In this document: positions 44,135 to 53,705 of the stretch, in pieces
Layout of the letters: each line of letters starts with the position of its first letter
How positions within the stretch are numbered: the first letter of the stretch is position 1
Assembly (NCBI GenBank): GCA_024704765.1
Contig: JAKMXF010000354.1
Location: 496,690 to 560,689, forward strand
DNA from: Oopsacas minuta
Lineage: Eukaryota > Porifera > Hexactinellida > Lyssacinosida > Leucopsacidae
DNA: 64,000 bases
Direction of reading: 5' to 3'
Made by a program: the position numbers and the translations under genes
The notes under the pieces: generated by a model
Told to the model about the DNA's origin: nothing
The model's input: the letters and a program-made list of their open reading frames with translations, nothing else
The model's database searches: none

Positions 44135-44187
44135 CTGTTAGGTCAAGATAAGTCCCTTTGAGTTTCAGACAAATCCATCATACACAG
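44135..44187 (-). ncRNA. Candidate SECIS element in the SELENOO 3' UTR
   Basis: On the minus strand, 41 nt after the TAG stop, CTGT-GTA-TGAT opens a hairpin and TGAC-CTA-ACAG closes it. UGAU and UGAC can form the non-Watson-Crick quartet with tandem G-A and A-G pairs. Between them, GGAT and GTC pair with GAC and ATCT (one U-U internal mismatch pair). An unpaired AAAC lies in the apical loop 12 nt after ATGA. This is the eukaryotic SECIS layout. The lower helix is short (4 bp), so the call is a candidate. Confidence 0.6.
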
Positions 44188-44227
44188 GATCAGTATTGGG
44201 GAATAAATAACGTTAGATATCTACGAT

Positions 44228-46147
44228 CTACGAGGATCATGTAACACATATTCCTAAAGCATTAATAGGAGGTCTCTCAGAGTAGTTATTAGATATATGA
44301 GGAGTAGCTGCTTCGGGTGTTACAACAGTATCAGCTGGTTGGCTATAAGGTTGTTGTAATAGCTCCAGAACCTTGTTAACTTCTGTATAATCTCCCTTCT
44401 CAGCCGCTTCTATTGCAGCCTGTGCTACATAGTTTCTGAGGACCATAATAGGGTTATTGCGGTTCATAACACTTATTCTTGCTGTGTTAATACTTGTCGA
44501 ATCACTACCAGTTTCCATCCTGAGTCTTTCGGAATATTTATCAAGCCAGGCACACCAGAGAGCGGAATCTTCCTCTTGTTTCTGCTCTTGATTCATTTTT
44601 CCTAGATCTTTATGAGAATTAATCTTGTCTAGCTCGCTCTTAACTTTACTGATCATTCGCTCATCAGCAAACTGAGGAGATTGTTGCATTAGTTGCAGGA
44701 TTAACTCCATCTGTCTGGGGTCCATTTTAGGCGTACTCACCTTTTTCAATTCATCAATTGTAGAGCATTGGGATAGGATTTTGTTGAGGCACGCTATTTT
44801 TGACGCCTCGAAACCTTCAACTCCTGGTACCAACATTAAGTTAAGATTACGGAATGTATTCGTAAAATCTGCAAATGTTCTATGCATTGTGTCTAACAGA
44901 GTGTTTACTAGCTCCAGATCTCCTTCCATTTCTTGTAGTAATCCTAACTTACTTCTCATTTTAGTTATGTATTCCCTCTCATAAACACGCATATACTCCT
45001 CCTTTATGACCAGCTGACCTTCTGAGAGAGGGAGAACTGGATCCAAGGCCTCAGCCAATTTTCTTAAGTTCCACCCACAGATCTCTGGCTGACTAGAGAA
45101 CTTGTATCTCCCTCCATCATCTGATCCGTTACAGATGAAATCGGGATCATAATGGTCCATGAAGCCGAAAGGTCCGTAGTCAATGGTTAATCCCATGATG
45201 CTCATATTGTCAGTGTTGAGAACTCCATGACAGAATCCTACCGTCTGCCAATGTGAAACTAGTACTGCGGTTGAGCGAACTACTTCTCGGTAGAATTCTC
45301 GTGTCTTCTCCAAAAGAGGAATCTCCTTTGCATATATTTCTGGAAAGAAAGTGGATATACAATACTCTACCAGCTGCTGCTTAATATCCTGACGACCTAG
45401 ACTGGGGCCCTGTCTAGCTGTCTGCTGATCTCGTGTCTTGAAAATTTCGAATGAACCAAATCGAATGAAAGTAGGAGCTATTCTAGATACTATAGTACAT
45501 CTCTCTTCAATAGGATTTCCGCTATAAAATATATCTCTTACTACTCTAGAGTCAGATGTAATACAGCTGCCAGCTCTTGTCGTAGGAACACCTAAATTAT
45601 ACATTGCTTCACTACAAAGAAATTCACGTATACTAGAACGGAGAACTTTCCTCCCATCAGCTGTTCTGGAATAAGGTGTTTTACCCGCACCTTTCAGCTG
45701 GAGCTCCCATCGTTCTCCCTTCCCATTTATCACCTCTCCCAGGTAAATAGCAGCCCCATCTCCCAGCTGACCAGAGAAGTATCCAAATTGATGACCACAA
45801 TAACAATGTGCTGCAGGCTCGCTACCTGGTAATACCTTATTCCCAGAAAAATATTCTACAAAACTATCAATTGACTCCTTATCCGGGTCAATGTCTAGCA
45901 AAGATAGAGCAGATTTGGAATGTGCTACTAGAGTAGGGTTCTCAACTGGGGTTGGTTGTAATCGGGAGAAACATGCTCCAGTAACTGTACGGACATAGTT
46001 CTGTTCATCTCTATCTATGGGCAGTTGTTGTAAGGCTCTGTTATTAAATTTTAAAGATTCCATGATTGAAGCGGAATAGTATCGATAAGAGTGAGTGGGA
46101 AGTAACGAATATCTTATTAATCTGGTATACTGTAGTAACGAGCGCAT
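44228..46147 (-). CDS. SELENOO: Selenoprotein O with in-frame TGA selenocysteine
   Basis: Mitochondrial pseudokinase-fold AMP-transferase of the SelO/YdiU family (639 residues counting Sec). The N-terminal 30 residues are Arg/Tyr/Ser-rich without acids, a likely mitochondrial presequence. The family core is clear: L-Q-L-K-G-A-G-K-T-P-Y-S-R at about 160, H-G-V-L-N-T-D-N-M-S-I at about 310 and D-Y-G-P-F-G-F-M-D at about 325. The C-terminus reads C-V-T, then TGA at 44237-44239, then Ser-Ser and TAG at 44228-44230. This gives the C-x-x-U redox motif followed by two serines that is diagnostic of animal SELENOO. A candidate SECIS follows. Automated calling would stop at the TGA and lose three residues. 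Confidence 0.92.
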
Positions 46148-46425
46148 ACAGCTGTTACAAGCTAACCACGGTATGTAAGTATGTATAAAATATTAGCATA
46201 TTAACCAATTGAACTGACAAACCAATTCTAGAGACATTTATTGCTCTCTGAGCATGTTACACATTAGTTTTTAGCAATTAATAATCTGAATATTAGAGAA
46301 TCTTCAAACTTATATAAGAACGTAAATAATACACAGTAAAATGCATTAATATATACAAAATGCGTAAGCATAGCAAACACAATAAAGCCGTTAGAAAGAG
46401 ATTACCTTAAAAAGGTCAAATAGCG

Positions 46426-47841
46426 CTAAAAAACGGTTTTTCCCAACTCCAACTCAGCTGATCTCATTGCTTGATCAACTTGCTTCATTGTGATATTAAT
46501 CTTTGAAATATTTTCAAACAAAAATTCGTGATTATTATACTTACCAGTCATTTTGGAGAATAATTGTGCTAAATCGACAAATTCATTCAAAGTGAATATT
46601 TCATTTTGTACCATGCGTAGAATCCCTAGTGCAGTCCTGTAGATGAACAGCTCTCCGTCTCTGAAGAACACATCCCATAATCTACATACAACTTCGATAT
46701 CAAATGGTTTACTGAACAGAGTGAATACCCAATCAAGCATGTAGAAATTTGATGTAATCCCAACGTAGTTTAATTTCTCGGCTATCTTAGGGAAGAAAGA
46801 ATGTAAGAGTTTATCAAATCCTAGAAAGAACAAATTCATACGTCTGTCATCTACTCTATAGAATGTCTGTAGAATCGGTTTATTCAGGAGATTAGCTAGA
46901 CACACAAACGCATCATACTCATCAAGGTTTAGAATAAGCAAAGCAGCTAGGTAAGACATTCCCTGTACATAGCCTATGTCAGGACGGAAACACGTGTATG
47001 CTCCAAGTAGATTATGTAACGGTTCGTAGAAAGGGCCACCTTCATTAAATATAGCTAATGTAGGGAAAGTACGTGCTATATCAAAGCGTATAGATTCTAA
47101 CGTATCTTCTCTACCTTTTAGAGTTTGCAAGAGATGAAGAGGTACATCAGTTTCACTCTCAACTTTCTGTGAAAAAACGCTGTCATGTATTTGAAGCTTC
47201 TTCTTTGCGTGGTCTAGGAAAATACCGTACAGATCTTCAGTAACGTTAAGTTCGTTAGGTACACACAGTTTCCAGACTTCAGCACGTACCTTAGGGGGTA
47301 GACCTCTCCACCAAGCTTCTTGTACTCGCTTGCTGTGAATAAACTTATCAGACCACTGAGGGAGAATTTGTTCAAGCCAGAGTTTCTGTAGATCCTCTTG
47401 CTCCTGTTCTCTATGATCTTGTTTCTCTCTCATAGATACAGTCCTTTCCAAATCTCTCTTCCTCGAGCCCTCTACCATCTTCTCGTACTCTCGTAATCTC
47501 TTCTTCTGCTCCTTCTGAGAGCGCTCAGGGGTACCCTTAGGACGCTGATGTAATATCAGCTGTCCTTGAGTGTCACTGTTTGTGAAGAGAGAAATAGAAC
47601 GTTTTGGCTTAGATTTGCTAGCTAATTTTATATTATCAGTTGAGCTGGAAAGTTCTTCTGATCGTATAGAAAGTTTACGTGTAGTTGATGTGACGTCATC
47701 ACATGTGGATATGGAAGCACCTAGAGAGCTGTGGCTTGAAGTATCAGTAGTCACTAATGAACTAGATTCATTCTGGAAATTAGAGTTTGACAGTTGATCT
47801 CCTTCTGCAAATATCTCATTCGAAGATTCCAGTGCACTCAT
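46426..47841 (-). CDS. TBC-domain Rab GTPase-activating protein, TBC1D12/TBC1D14-like
   Basis: 471 codons, single exon. The N-terminal 95 residues are Ser/Thr-rich and disordered, followed by a charged helix (about 105-155). The TBC domain covers about 175-420: W-R-G-L-P-P at about 180, the arginine-finger motif I-R-F-D-I-A-R-T-F-P near 249, the glutamine-finger motif Y-V-Q-G-M-S near 292, and the L-W-D-V-F-F-R-D-G motif near 388. The ordering and the long pre-TBC charged helix fit the TBC1D12/TBC1D14 group, which regulates recycling endosomes and autophagy through Rab11. The vertebrate proteins are longer at the N-terminus. Subgroup assignment is moderate. Confidence 0.8.
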   Translation of the reverse strand: MSALESSNEIFAEGDQLSNSNFQNESSSLVTTDTSSHSSLGASISTCDDVTSTTRKLSIRSEELSSSTDNIKLASKSKPKRSISLFTNSDTQGQLILHQRPKGTPERSQKEQKKRLREYEKMVEGSRKRDLERTVSMREKQDHREQEQEDLQKLWLEQILPQWSDKFIHSKRVQEAWWRGLPPKVRAEVWKLCVPNELNVTEDLYGIFLDHAKKKLQIHDSVFSQKVESETDVPLHLLQTLKGREDTLESIRFDIARTFPTLAIFNEGGPFYEPLHNLLGAYTCFRPDIGYVQGMSYLAALLILNLDEYDAFVCLANLLNKPILQTFYRVDDRRMNLFFLGFDKLLHSFFPKIAEKLNYVGITSNFYMLDWVFTLFSKPFDIEVVCRLWDVFFRDGELFIYRTALGILRMVQNEIFTLNEFVDLAQLFSKMTGKYNNHEFLFENISKINITMKQVDQAMRSAELELGKTVF

Positions 47842-48465
47842 TTGAATGAGGTATTCTTTTATAAAATAATTAACATTGTATGAAGTGTATCATATCGTAA
47901 AAGAAATATGTATTTTGGTATATGATAATACAAAGTAGATTTTGTAAATATAAATAGGAATGTTTGAAGCTTTGTTGAGAGATAAATATTAACAATTTTT
48001 ACAACTATTATGCTTCATACTTGACGGAGTATCAATGGTGTATTATCTACGTATTTCTAATTGGGAGGGTGACGTTAGAGCTCGAGAAGGCAGATATTAC
48101 CCCGTGGGATGTAATCACGTATAATAAGTTACAAAATATTAATGATCTAGAATAGATATTTGTTTACGCGTATTTTCTAAATTTAGCTACTTTGCAAATT
48201 CTACCAAGTAATAGTAGTATAAAAGTAGATGTAAACGGAAGATGAAATTACACAGATAAGTAATAGCTTAAGCACGGGAGAATTTCTCATAACTTACATA
48301 GCTCTAAGTATAATGAACTTTGTAACTTGTGATGTAATTGAGCTAATAATAACTCGTCCAGTTTAGCATGGTATGATCATAAGATCGATCATGTTGTTGT
48401 AGGAGAGTCTACAAGTAAAAATATGTAATGCTATAACCACTGTCTTGTATTTCCCAAAACGTAGG
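47842..48465. other. Upstream region of MRH gene, left part of first duplicated unit from 48005
   Basis: TBC gene 5' flank, then the start of the 1865-bp duplicated unit. No gene here. A near-identical copy of 48005-48506 is at 49870-50371. Confidence 0.6.
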
Positions 48466-48472
48466 TATAAAT
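48466..48472 (+). promoter_or_regulatory. TATA box of MRH gene copy 1 (copy 2 at 50331-50337)
   Basis: TATAAAT about 35-40 bp before the ATG, preserved in both duplicated units. Confidence 0.5.
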
Positions 48473-48506
48473 TTCCAGCAGAAACAGATACACACAATTA
48501 ATTGAG

Positions 48507-49725
48507 ATGAACAAGTACTATTCATATTTTATAACACTGGTACTTTCAGTGCTATTAACTTTAACTATTTGTGCTGATGAATGTATAAAGATTTCAGATT
48601 GCGCTTGTAGTACTGCGAAAAATGGTGAAATTGACTTAGCGGGCCTAGCGGGGGAGCAGGGGTATCTAGAAGCGGATAATGACCCTAAATATAAATTCCG
48701 TTTCTACCCGTGTGAAATCAAACAAGATTGGAATAATAGGTGTACCATACAGGATGGCCCAGCTCTTTGTCAGTATCTTTACAGTATAGGAGAAACTTTT
48801 AATTTGGGAAAAGTAGAAACTATGAGGGTAGAAAGCCATAGTGGACTTGTAACCGTATTTAATTATACGCAGGGCACTCCTGACGAAAAGGGTAACAGAA
48901 CCAGCGAAATTGAACTTGTATGCAATCCAAATGTAACTGAAACAGTTTTTGAATTTGTTGAAGAGCGTCCTATCATTCATTACAAATTCAGGTTAACTTC
49001 TAACAGGGTTTGTCCTGGTCTGATAGATTTAGGGTGTCAGCGAATAGACTCGTGTACATGCCAAGCGGATTATAACAAGGGATTCGTATCGGTGCATGGG
49101 TTGCTTAATAGTCTTAAGAAGGAATGGATTGAATTTGAGGATAACGAAGCATTCTACTCCTTACTACCGTGTCCAATCAAAGCAAACAGCACAGCATATA
49201 AGTACTGTGATGATATAACTGGTGGTCCAGCAGCTTGTATGAAAGCTTCAGACTTAGAGAGACTTACATTAGGTAAGAATTGTTACAACATAACTATATG
49301 GTATTCTTAGAACCTCGTTAATACCAATTCCGGATAAGACGAACAAATAGTTACACAAAATCAGGTCCTTACAATGGTCATTCAATTGCTTTTACTTCGG
49401 CGAATACGATCTCCAGATAGAGCGAACATTTGGACCGTCCGTTTGTGTTTAAATTAACGAGGTTCTATTGAAGTTTAATTATTAATTGAATAAATTCACA
49501 GGTTTGCAATCCAAAATGAGGTTTGTAGTGACGCAAAAGGAACCATTCACTACAGCAGTGGTATATTACGGAGGTACCTCTATACTAAACACGGAGAGAA
49601 AGGCAACATTAGTTTTACGCTGCGATGAAGATGTTTCAATTGCTAAGGTCGAGTACTTAGGAAGGAATCCGTTGCTTAATTATAACTTCCGTATTACGTC
49701 GAAGGACATGTGTCCTCATTGGTAA
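48507..49725 (+). CDS. Secreted protein with two MRH/CIMR-like domains, copy 1
   Basis: Exons 48507-49272 and 49502-49725 join in phase to 329 codons. A signal peptide of about 22 residues ends at I-C-A-D. Two similar domains follow. Domain 1 (about 24-170) has C-x-C pairs, a G-P-A-L-C-Q segment, and ends E-R-P-I-I-H-Y-K-F-R-L-T-S-N-R-V-C-P. Domain 2 (about 172-329) has G-G-P-A-A-C and ends L-N-Y-N-F-R-I-T-S-K-D-M-C-P. The G-P-x-x-C and Y-x-F-x-x-x-S-x-x-x-C-P pattern is typical of mannose-6-phosphate receptor homology repeats. Several N-glycosylation sequons are present. There is no membrane anchor or KDEL. The ligand is unknown; a glycan-binding secreted lectin is inferred. Confidence 0.8.
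49310..49465. mobile_element. MITE in the MRH intron, TA target site, 13-bp TIRs
   Basis: GAACCTCGTTAAT at the left end and its exact reverse complement at the right end, flanked by TA on both sides (49308-49309 and 49466-49467); 156 bp long. Ends resemble pogo/Tc1 elements. It begins about 37 bp after the 5' splice site and fills most of the 229-bp intron. A copy at 51175-51330 came with the tandem duplication; a relative is at 10585. Confidence 0.75.
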
Positions 49726-50371
49726 TGTATTGTAAGTGTTTTTGTTATTTGTAAGATATTTATAAGTTTTACATTCAGAGTGTCAGTGTATTGTACATAA
49801 TGAAATAAATAAACTTGTGTTTCGTTAATTGACAATAAATATAGCAAAAAATAAATAATTACAATCAAACTATTATGCTTCATACTTGACGGAGTATCAA
49901 TGGTGTATTATCTACGTATTTCTAATTGGGAGGGTGACGTTAGAGCTCGAGAAGGCAGATATTACCCCGTGGGATGTAATCACGTATATTAAGTTACAAA
50001 ATATTAATGATCTAGAATAGATATTTGTTTACGCGTATTTTCTAAATTTAGCTACTCTGCAAATTCTACCAAGTAATAGTAGTATAAAAGTAGATGTAAA
50101 CGGAAGATGAAATTACACAGATAAGTAATAGCTTAAGGACGGGAGAAATTCTCATAACTTACATAGCTCTAAGTATAATGAACTTTGTAACTTGTGATGT
50201 AATTGAGCTAATAATAACTCGTCCAGTTTAGCATGGTATGATCATAAGATCGATCATGTTGTTGTAGGAGAGTCTACAAGTAAAAATATGTAATGCTATA
50301 ACCACTGTCTTGTATTTCCCAAAACGTAGGTATAAATTTCCAGCAGAAACAGATACACACAATTAATTGAG

Positions 50372-51590
50372 ATGAACAAGTACTATTCATATTTCATAAC
50401 ACTGGTACTTTCAGTGCTATTAACTTTAACTATTTGTGCTGATGAATGTATAAAGATTTCAGATTGCGCTTGTAGTACTGCGAAAAATGGTGAAGTTGAC
50501 TTAGCGGGCCTAGCGGGGGAGCAGGGGTATCTAGAAGCGGATAATGACCCTAAATATAAATTCCGTTTCTACCCGTGTGAAATCAAACAAGATTGGAATG
50601 ATAAGTGTACCATACAGGATGGCCCAGCTCTTTGTCAGTATCTTTTCAGTTCAAAAGAAACTTTTAATTTGGGAAAAGTAGAAACTATGAGGGTAGAAAG
50701 CCATAGTGGACTTGTAACCGTATTTAATTATACGCAGGGCACTCCTGACGAAAAGGGTAACAGAACCAGCGAAATTGAACTTGTATGCAATCCAAATGTA
50801 ACTGAAACAGTTTTTGAATTTGTTGAAGAGCGTCCTATCATTCATTACAAATTCAGGTTAACTTCTAACAGGGTTTGTCCTGGTCTGATAGATTTAGGGT
50901 GTCAGCGAATAGACTCGTGTACATGCCAAGCGGATTATAACAAGGGATTCGTATCGGTGCATGGGTTGCTTAATAGTCTTAAGAAGGAATGGATTGAATT
51001 TGAGGATAACGAAGCATTCTACTCCTTACTACCGTGTCCAATCAAAGCAAACAGCACAGCATATAAGTACTGTGATGATATAACTGGTGGTCCAGCAGCT
51101 TGTATGAAAGCTTCAGACTTAGAGAGACTTACATTAGGTAAGAATTGTTACAACATAACTATATGGTATTCTTAGAACCTCGTTAATACCAATTCCGGAT
51201 AAGACGAACAAATAGTTACACAAAATCAGGTCCTTACAATGGTCATTCAATTGCTTTTACTTCGGCGAATACGATCTCCAGATAGAGCGAACATTTGGAC
51301 CGTCCGTTTGTGTTTAAATTAACGAGGTTCTATTGAAGTTTAATTATTAATTGAATAAATTCACAGGTTTGCAATCCAAAATGAGGTTTGTAGTGACGCA
51401 AAAGGAACCATTCACTACAGCAGTGGTATATTACGGAGGTACCTCTATACTAAACACGGAGAGAAAGGCAACATTAGTTTTACGCTGCGATGAAGATGTT
51501 TCAATTGCTAAGGTCGAGTACTTAGGAAGGAATCCGTTGCTTAATTATAACTTCCGTATTACGTCGAAGGACATGTGTCCTCATTGGTAA
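50372..51590 (+). CDS. Secreted protein with two MRH/CIMR-like domains, copy 2
   Basis: Exons 50372-51137 and 51367-51590, 329 codons, offset from copy 1 by exactly 1865 bp. It differs from copy 1 at few positions: Ile to Val near residue 33, N-N-R-C to N-D-K-C near 74, and Y-L-Y-S-I-G-E to Y-L-F-S-S-K-E near 90. All changes cluster in domain 1; domain 2 is identical as far as I can compare. The same signal peptide, sequons and intron are present. Both copies look functional. Confidence 0.8.
51175..51330. mobile_element. MITE copy carried by the tandem duplication
   Basis: Same 156-bp element as at 49310 with the same 13-bp terminal repeats and TA flanks. It arose by duplication of the host segment, not by a second insertion. 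Confidence 0.75.
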
Positions 51591-51921
51591 TGTATTGTAA
51601 GTGTTTTTGTTATTTGTAAGATATTTATAAGTTTTACATTTAGAGTGTCAGTGTATTGTACATAATGAAATAAATAAACTTGTGTTTCGTTAATTGACAA
51701 TAAATATAGCAAAAAATAAATAATTACAATCAAAACAGTATACAAGGATAATAACCTCAAATTCAAAAGTACATTACACAATTTATATTTACAAAGAGAA
51801 ATAATTCAATAATTAAAGTAAATAAAAATGATGTAATACAAATTGTACAAAGAATTTAACAAGCTTGTAGAGTAAGTATATTCACAGAATTTAATAGAAT
51901 TCCCTATGTATATTACCTAAA
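51591..51921. other. Convergent 3' flanks
   Basis: Holds the AATAAA signals of MRH copy 2 (about 51668-51677) and the end of the second 1865-bp unit at 51734. The rest is the 3' flank of the first SLC49A4-like gene. Confidence 0.4.
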
Positions 51922-53439
51922 TTATTGAATAGAAAGTTTCGCCTGCTTAATATTTACATCTTTGTTAAGACGATTGTAACGAATTGGCGTGAATAGAAGA
52001 AGAGGTATAACAATGAAGAAAGCAATAGCTTGACACCAATTCATCCATGAGGTACCGAGTTGTGGGAATTCAGCCAGTAAGAGAAATACAAATGAAGCTA
52101 TATTGTTAGCAAGAGTAAGCACCATAGTACTGGTAGCTTCAGGAACAGGATAACCTACCTCAGCACTCAATTCATAATATATACCAATACTAGAATTAAT
52201 GAATACTGTCAGCAAAATCCCAGTAGATGTGATTACGAAATAAGTCTGATTTCCTACTTGAATCATTTCATTACAGACCAAAGTGAATAATAAAGCAGTG
52301 ATTCCTCCAAGGATCATACCAATAACTAGGAAAGCCTTCTTAAATCTAGGCAATCTATCAGACGCTAAACCAGCCAAAATTGTACTAACAGCTCCTGCAA
52401 GAGTTGAATAAAACCCCAACCAGCCTACATACACTTGAGTCACTTCAATATTCTTATTCATGGAAAGATTAGGATAAAGAAACGCAGACCATGCAGAATT
52501 TACTCCTGTAGCAATACCATAACATAGAAAAATAATCCAGAAAGAGACATTAGTCAATAGTTGACGGAATGTTTGTATAAAGTTAGATCTCTGTTCTTCA
52601 GCCGTTATGCTAGGTGGATATTTAGGTTTAGATGGATAGTACACAAGAATGAGCAGAAATAGAATTACACAAACTCCTGCTAATACATATAACATGTGAT
52701 ATATGTCTGTAGTTACCTCTGATAACTCTGTAGATGTAATATTAGTGGAATTAACTTGTCTTACCATGAGGGGGCCTATGATAAATGATATAGCTACACC
52801 CATATAATTTGCAGCTCCTGCAATACCAGTAGCTAACGTTCTCTCATTGTAAGGAAACCAATTAGCAGAAATAGTAGTAGAAGCTCCCATAGAAGCAGGA
52901 CCAGCAAGTCCGTTTAAGAAGTGAGCTATGTACATTATAATGGTAGCAGCAGGATAAGATGTAGTGAATATCCTCATAACAGCTCCAATACAGGTCAAAA
53001 GCATACCCAGTAAAATACCATAACGTAATCCAAACAAATTCATAATTATGGGAAATAAAATGAAACCAGGAACAAATGCAATGGGTCCTAAATTTGTTAA
53101 CAGAGCTATAACAGATCCTCCACTATCCCATTTGTAAACTATCTCAGCAGAATCAGCTATTGGACCCCAATTATTCCAAATTAAGCCTTGCATGAAAGTA
53201 AATCCACAGAACAACAACAAGATGTAGAATCTGATAATTGATTTACGAGGCTTAAATTCAGGTTCTAACTTAAGATTACCTAACAAACTCTTATTCTCTT
53301 CTAATTCAACAGAATTAGAATCTACTGACTCATTAATGACAGAATACTCTCTAGGGATTTGAACCTTTGAATCTAGAATAGGAGATTGATGAGGAATAGC
53401 ACCATATGATGCATCTACTACTTCATCTGTATATGTCAT
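51922..53439 (-). CDS. SLC49A4 (DIRC2)-like MFS transporter, copy 1
   Basis: 505 codons from the ATG at 53437-53439, shared by both copies. An upstream in-frame ATG at 53469 is not shared in context. SLC49A4 is a lysosomal major facilitator; recent work links it to pyridoxine export. Twelve hydrophobic segments span residues 65-490. The family signature G-L-I-W-N-N-W-G-P-I is near 82, H-F-L-N-G-L-A-G-P-A-S near 178 and Y-E-L-S-A-E-V-G-Y-P-V-P-E near 428. The acidic N-terminal tail has E-E-N-K-S-L-L, a dileucine-type lysosomal sorting motif. It lies head to tail with copy 2. Confidence 0.85.
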   Translation of the reverse strand: MTYTDEVVDASYGAIPHQSPILDSKVQIPREYSVINESVDSNSVELEENKSLLGNLKLEPEFKPRKSIIRFYILLLFCGFTFMQGLIWNNWGPIADSAEIVYKWDSGGSVIALLTNLGPIAFVPGFILFPIIMNLFGLRYGILLGMLLTCIGAVMRIFTTSYPAATIIMYIAHFLNGLAGPASMGASTTISANWFPYNERTLATGIAGAANYMGVAISFIIGPLMVRQVNSTNITSTELSEVTTDIYHMLYVLAGVCVILFLLILVYYPSKPKYPPSITAEEQRSNFIQTFRQLLTNVSFWIIFLCYGIATGVNSAWSAFLYPNLSMNKNIEVTQVYVGWLGFYSTLAGAVSTILAGLASDRLPRFKKAFLVIGMILGGITALLFTLVCNEMIQVGNQTYFVITSTGILLTVFINSSIGIYYELSAEVGYPVPEATSTMVLTLANNIASFVFLLLAEFPQLGTSWMNWCQAIAFFIVIPLLLFTPIRYNRLNKDVNIKQAKLSIQ

Positions 53440-53469
53440 TAACACAGCTATGTAACAGAAATAAAACAA

Positions 53470-53705
53470 TATTTATACAATTTGTATCAGTAAAGTAATC
53501 TCCAAACCAGGAAATTCAAAAGTATTCCAAACAGCACGGCCAGGTGAGTCGCTCAATGGACATCTAAGGAACTGATATTTTAAATTAAGAAATATATTAT
53601 TAATTAATATCCTAAAATCGAATATTTACAATAAATAAAAATTCAAAGAAAATAAAAATATATAAAATCGCGACCTGATCAATATATATAAATTTGATAC
53701 TAATC
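53470..53705. other. Spacer between the two SLC49A4-like genes
   Basis: About 240 bp of AT-rich sequence. Upstream identity between the copies extends only about 20 bp before the ATG, so each gene has its own flanks. Confidence 0.5.

Larger units (their letters stand above)
48005..51734 (+). repeat. Tandem duplication, two 1865-bp units carrying a complete gene
   Basis: Unit 1 spans 48005-49869 and unit 2 spans 49870-51734. The junction is CTATTATGCTTCATACTTGA at both starts. Every landmark (TATA, ATG, splice sites, intronic MITE, stop, AATAAA) is offset by exactly 1865. I see only about a dozen substitutions and no length change, so the event is recent or the units are homogenised. Confidence 0.92.

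Noticed and set aside
44781..44984. 67-codon plus-strand ORF inside SELENOO
   Set aside because: Shadow of the SELENOO coding strand.
49273..49310. MRH protein ending in the intron (267 codons)
   Set aside because: The GTAAGA donor at 49273 and CAG acceptor at 49501 join in phase to the 74-codon second exon that completes domain 2.
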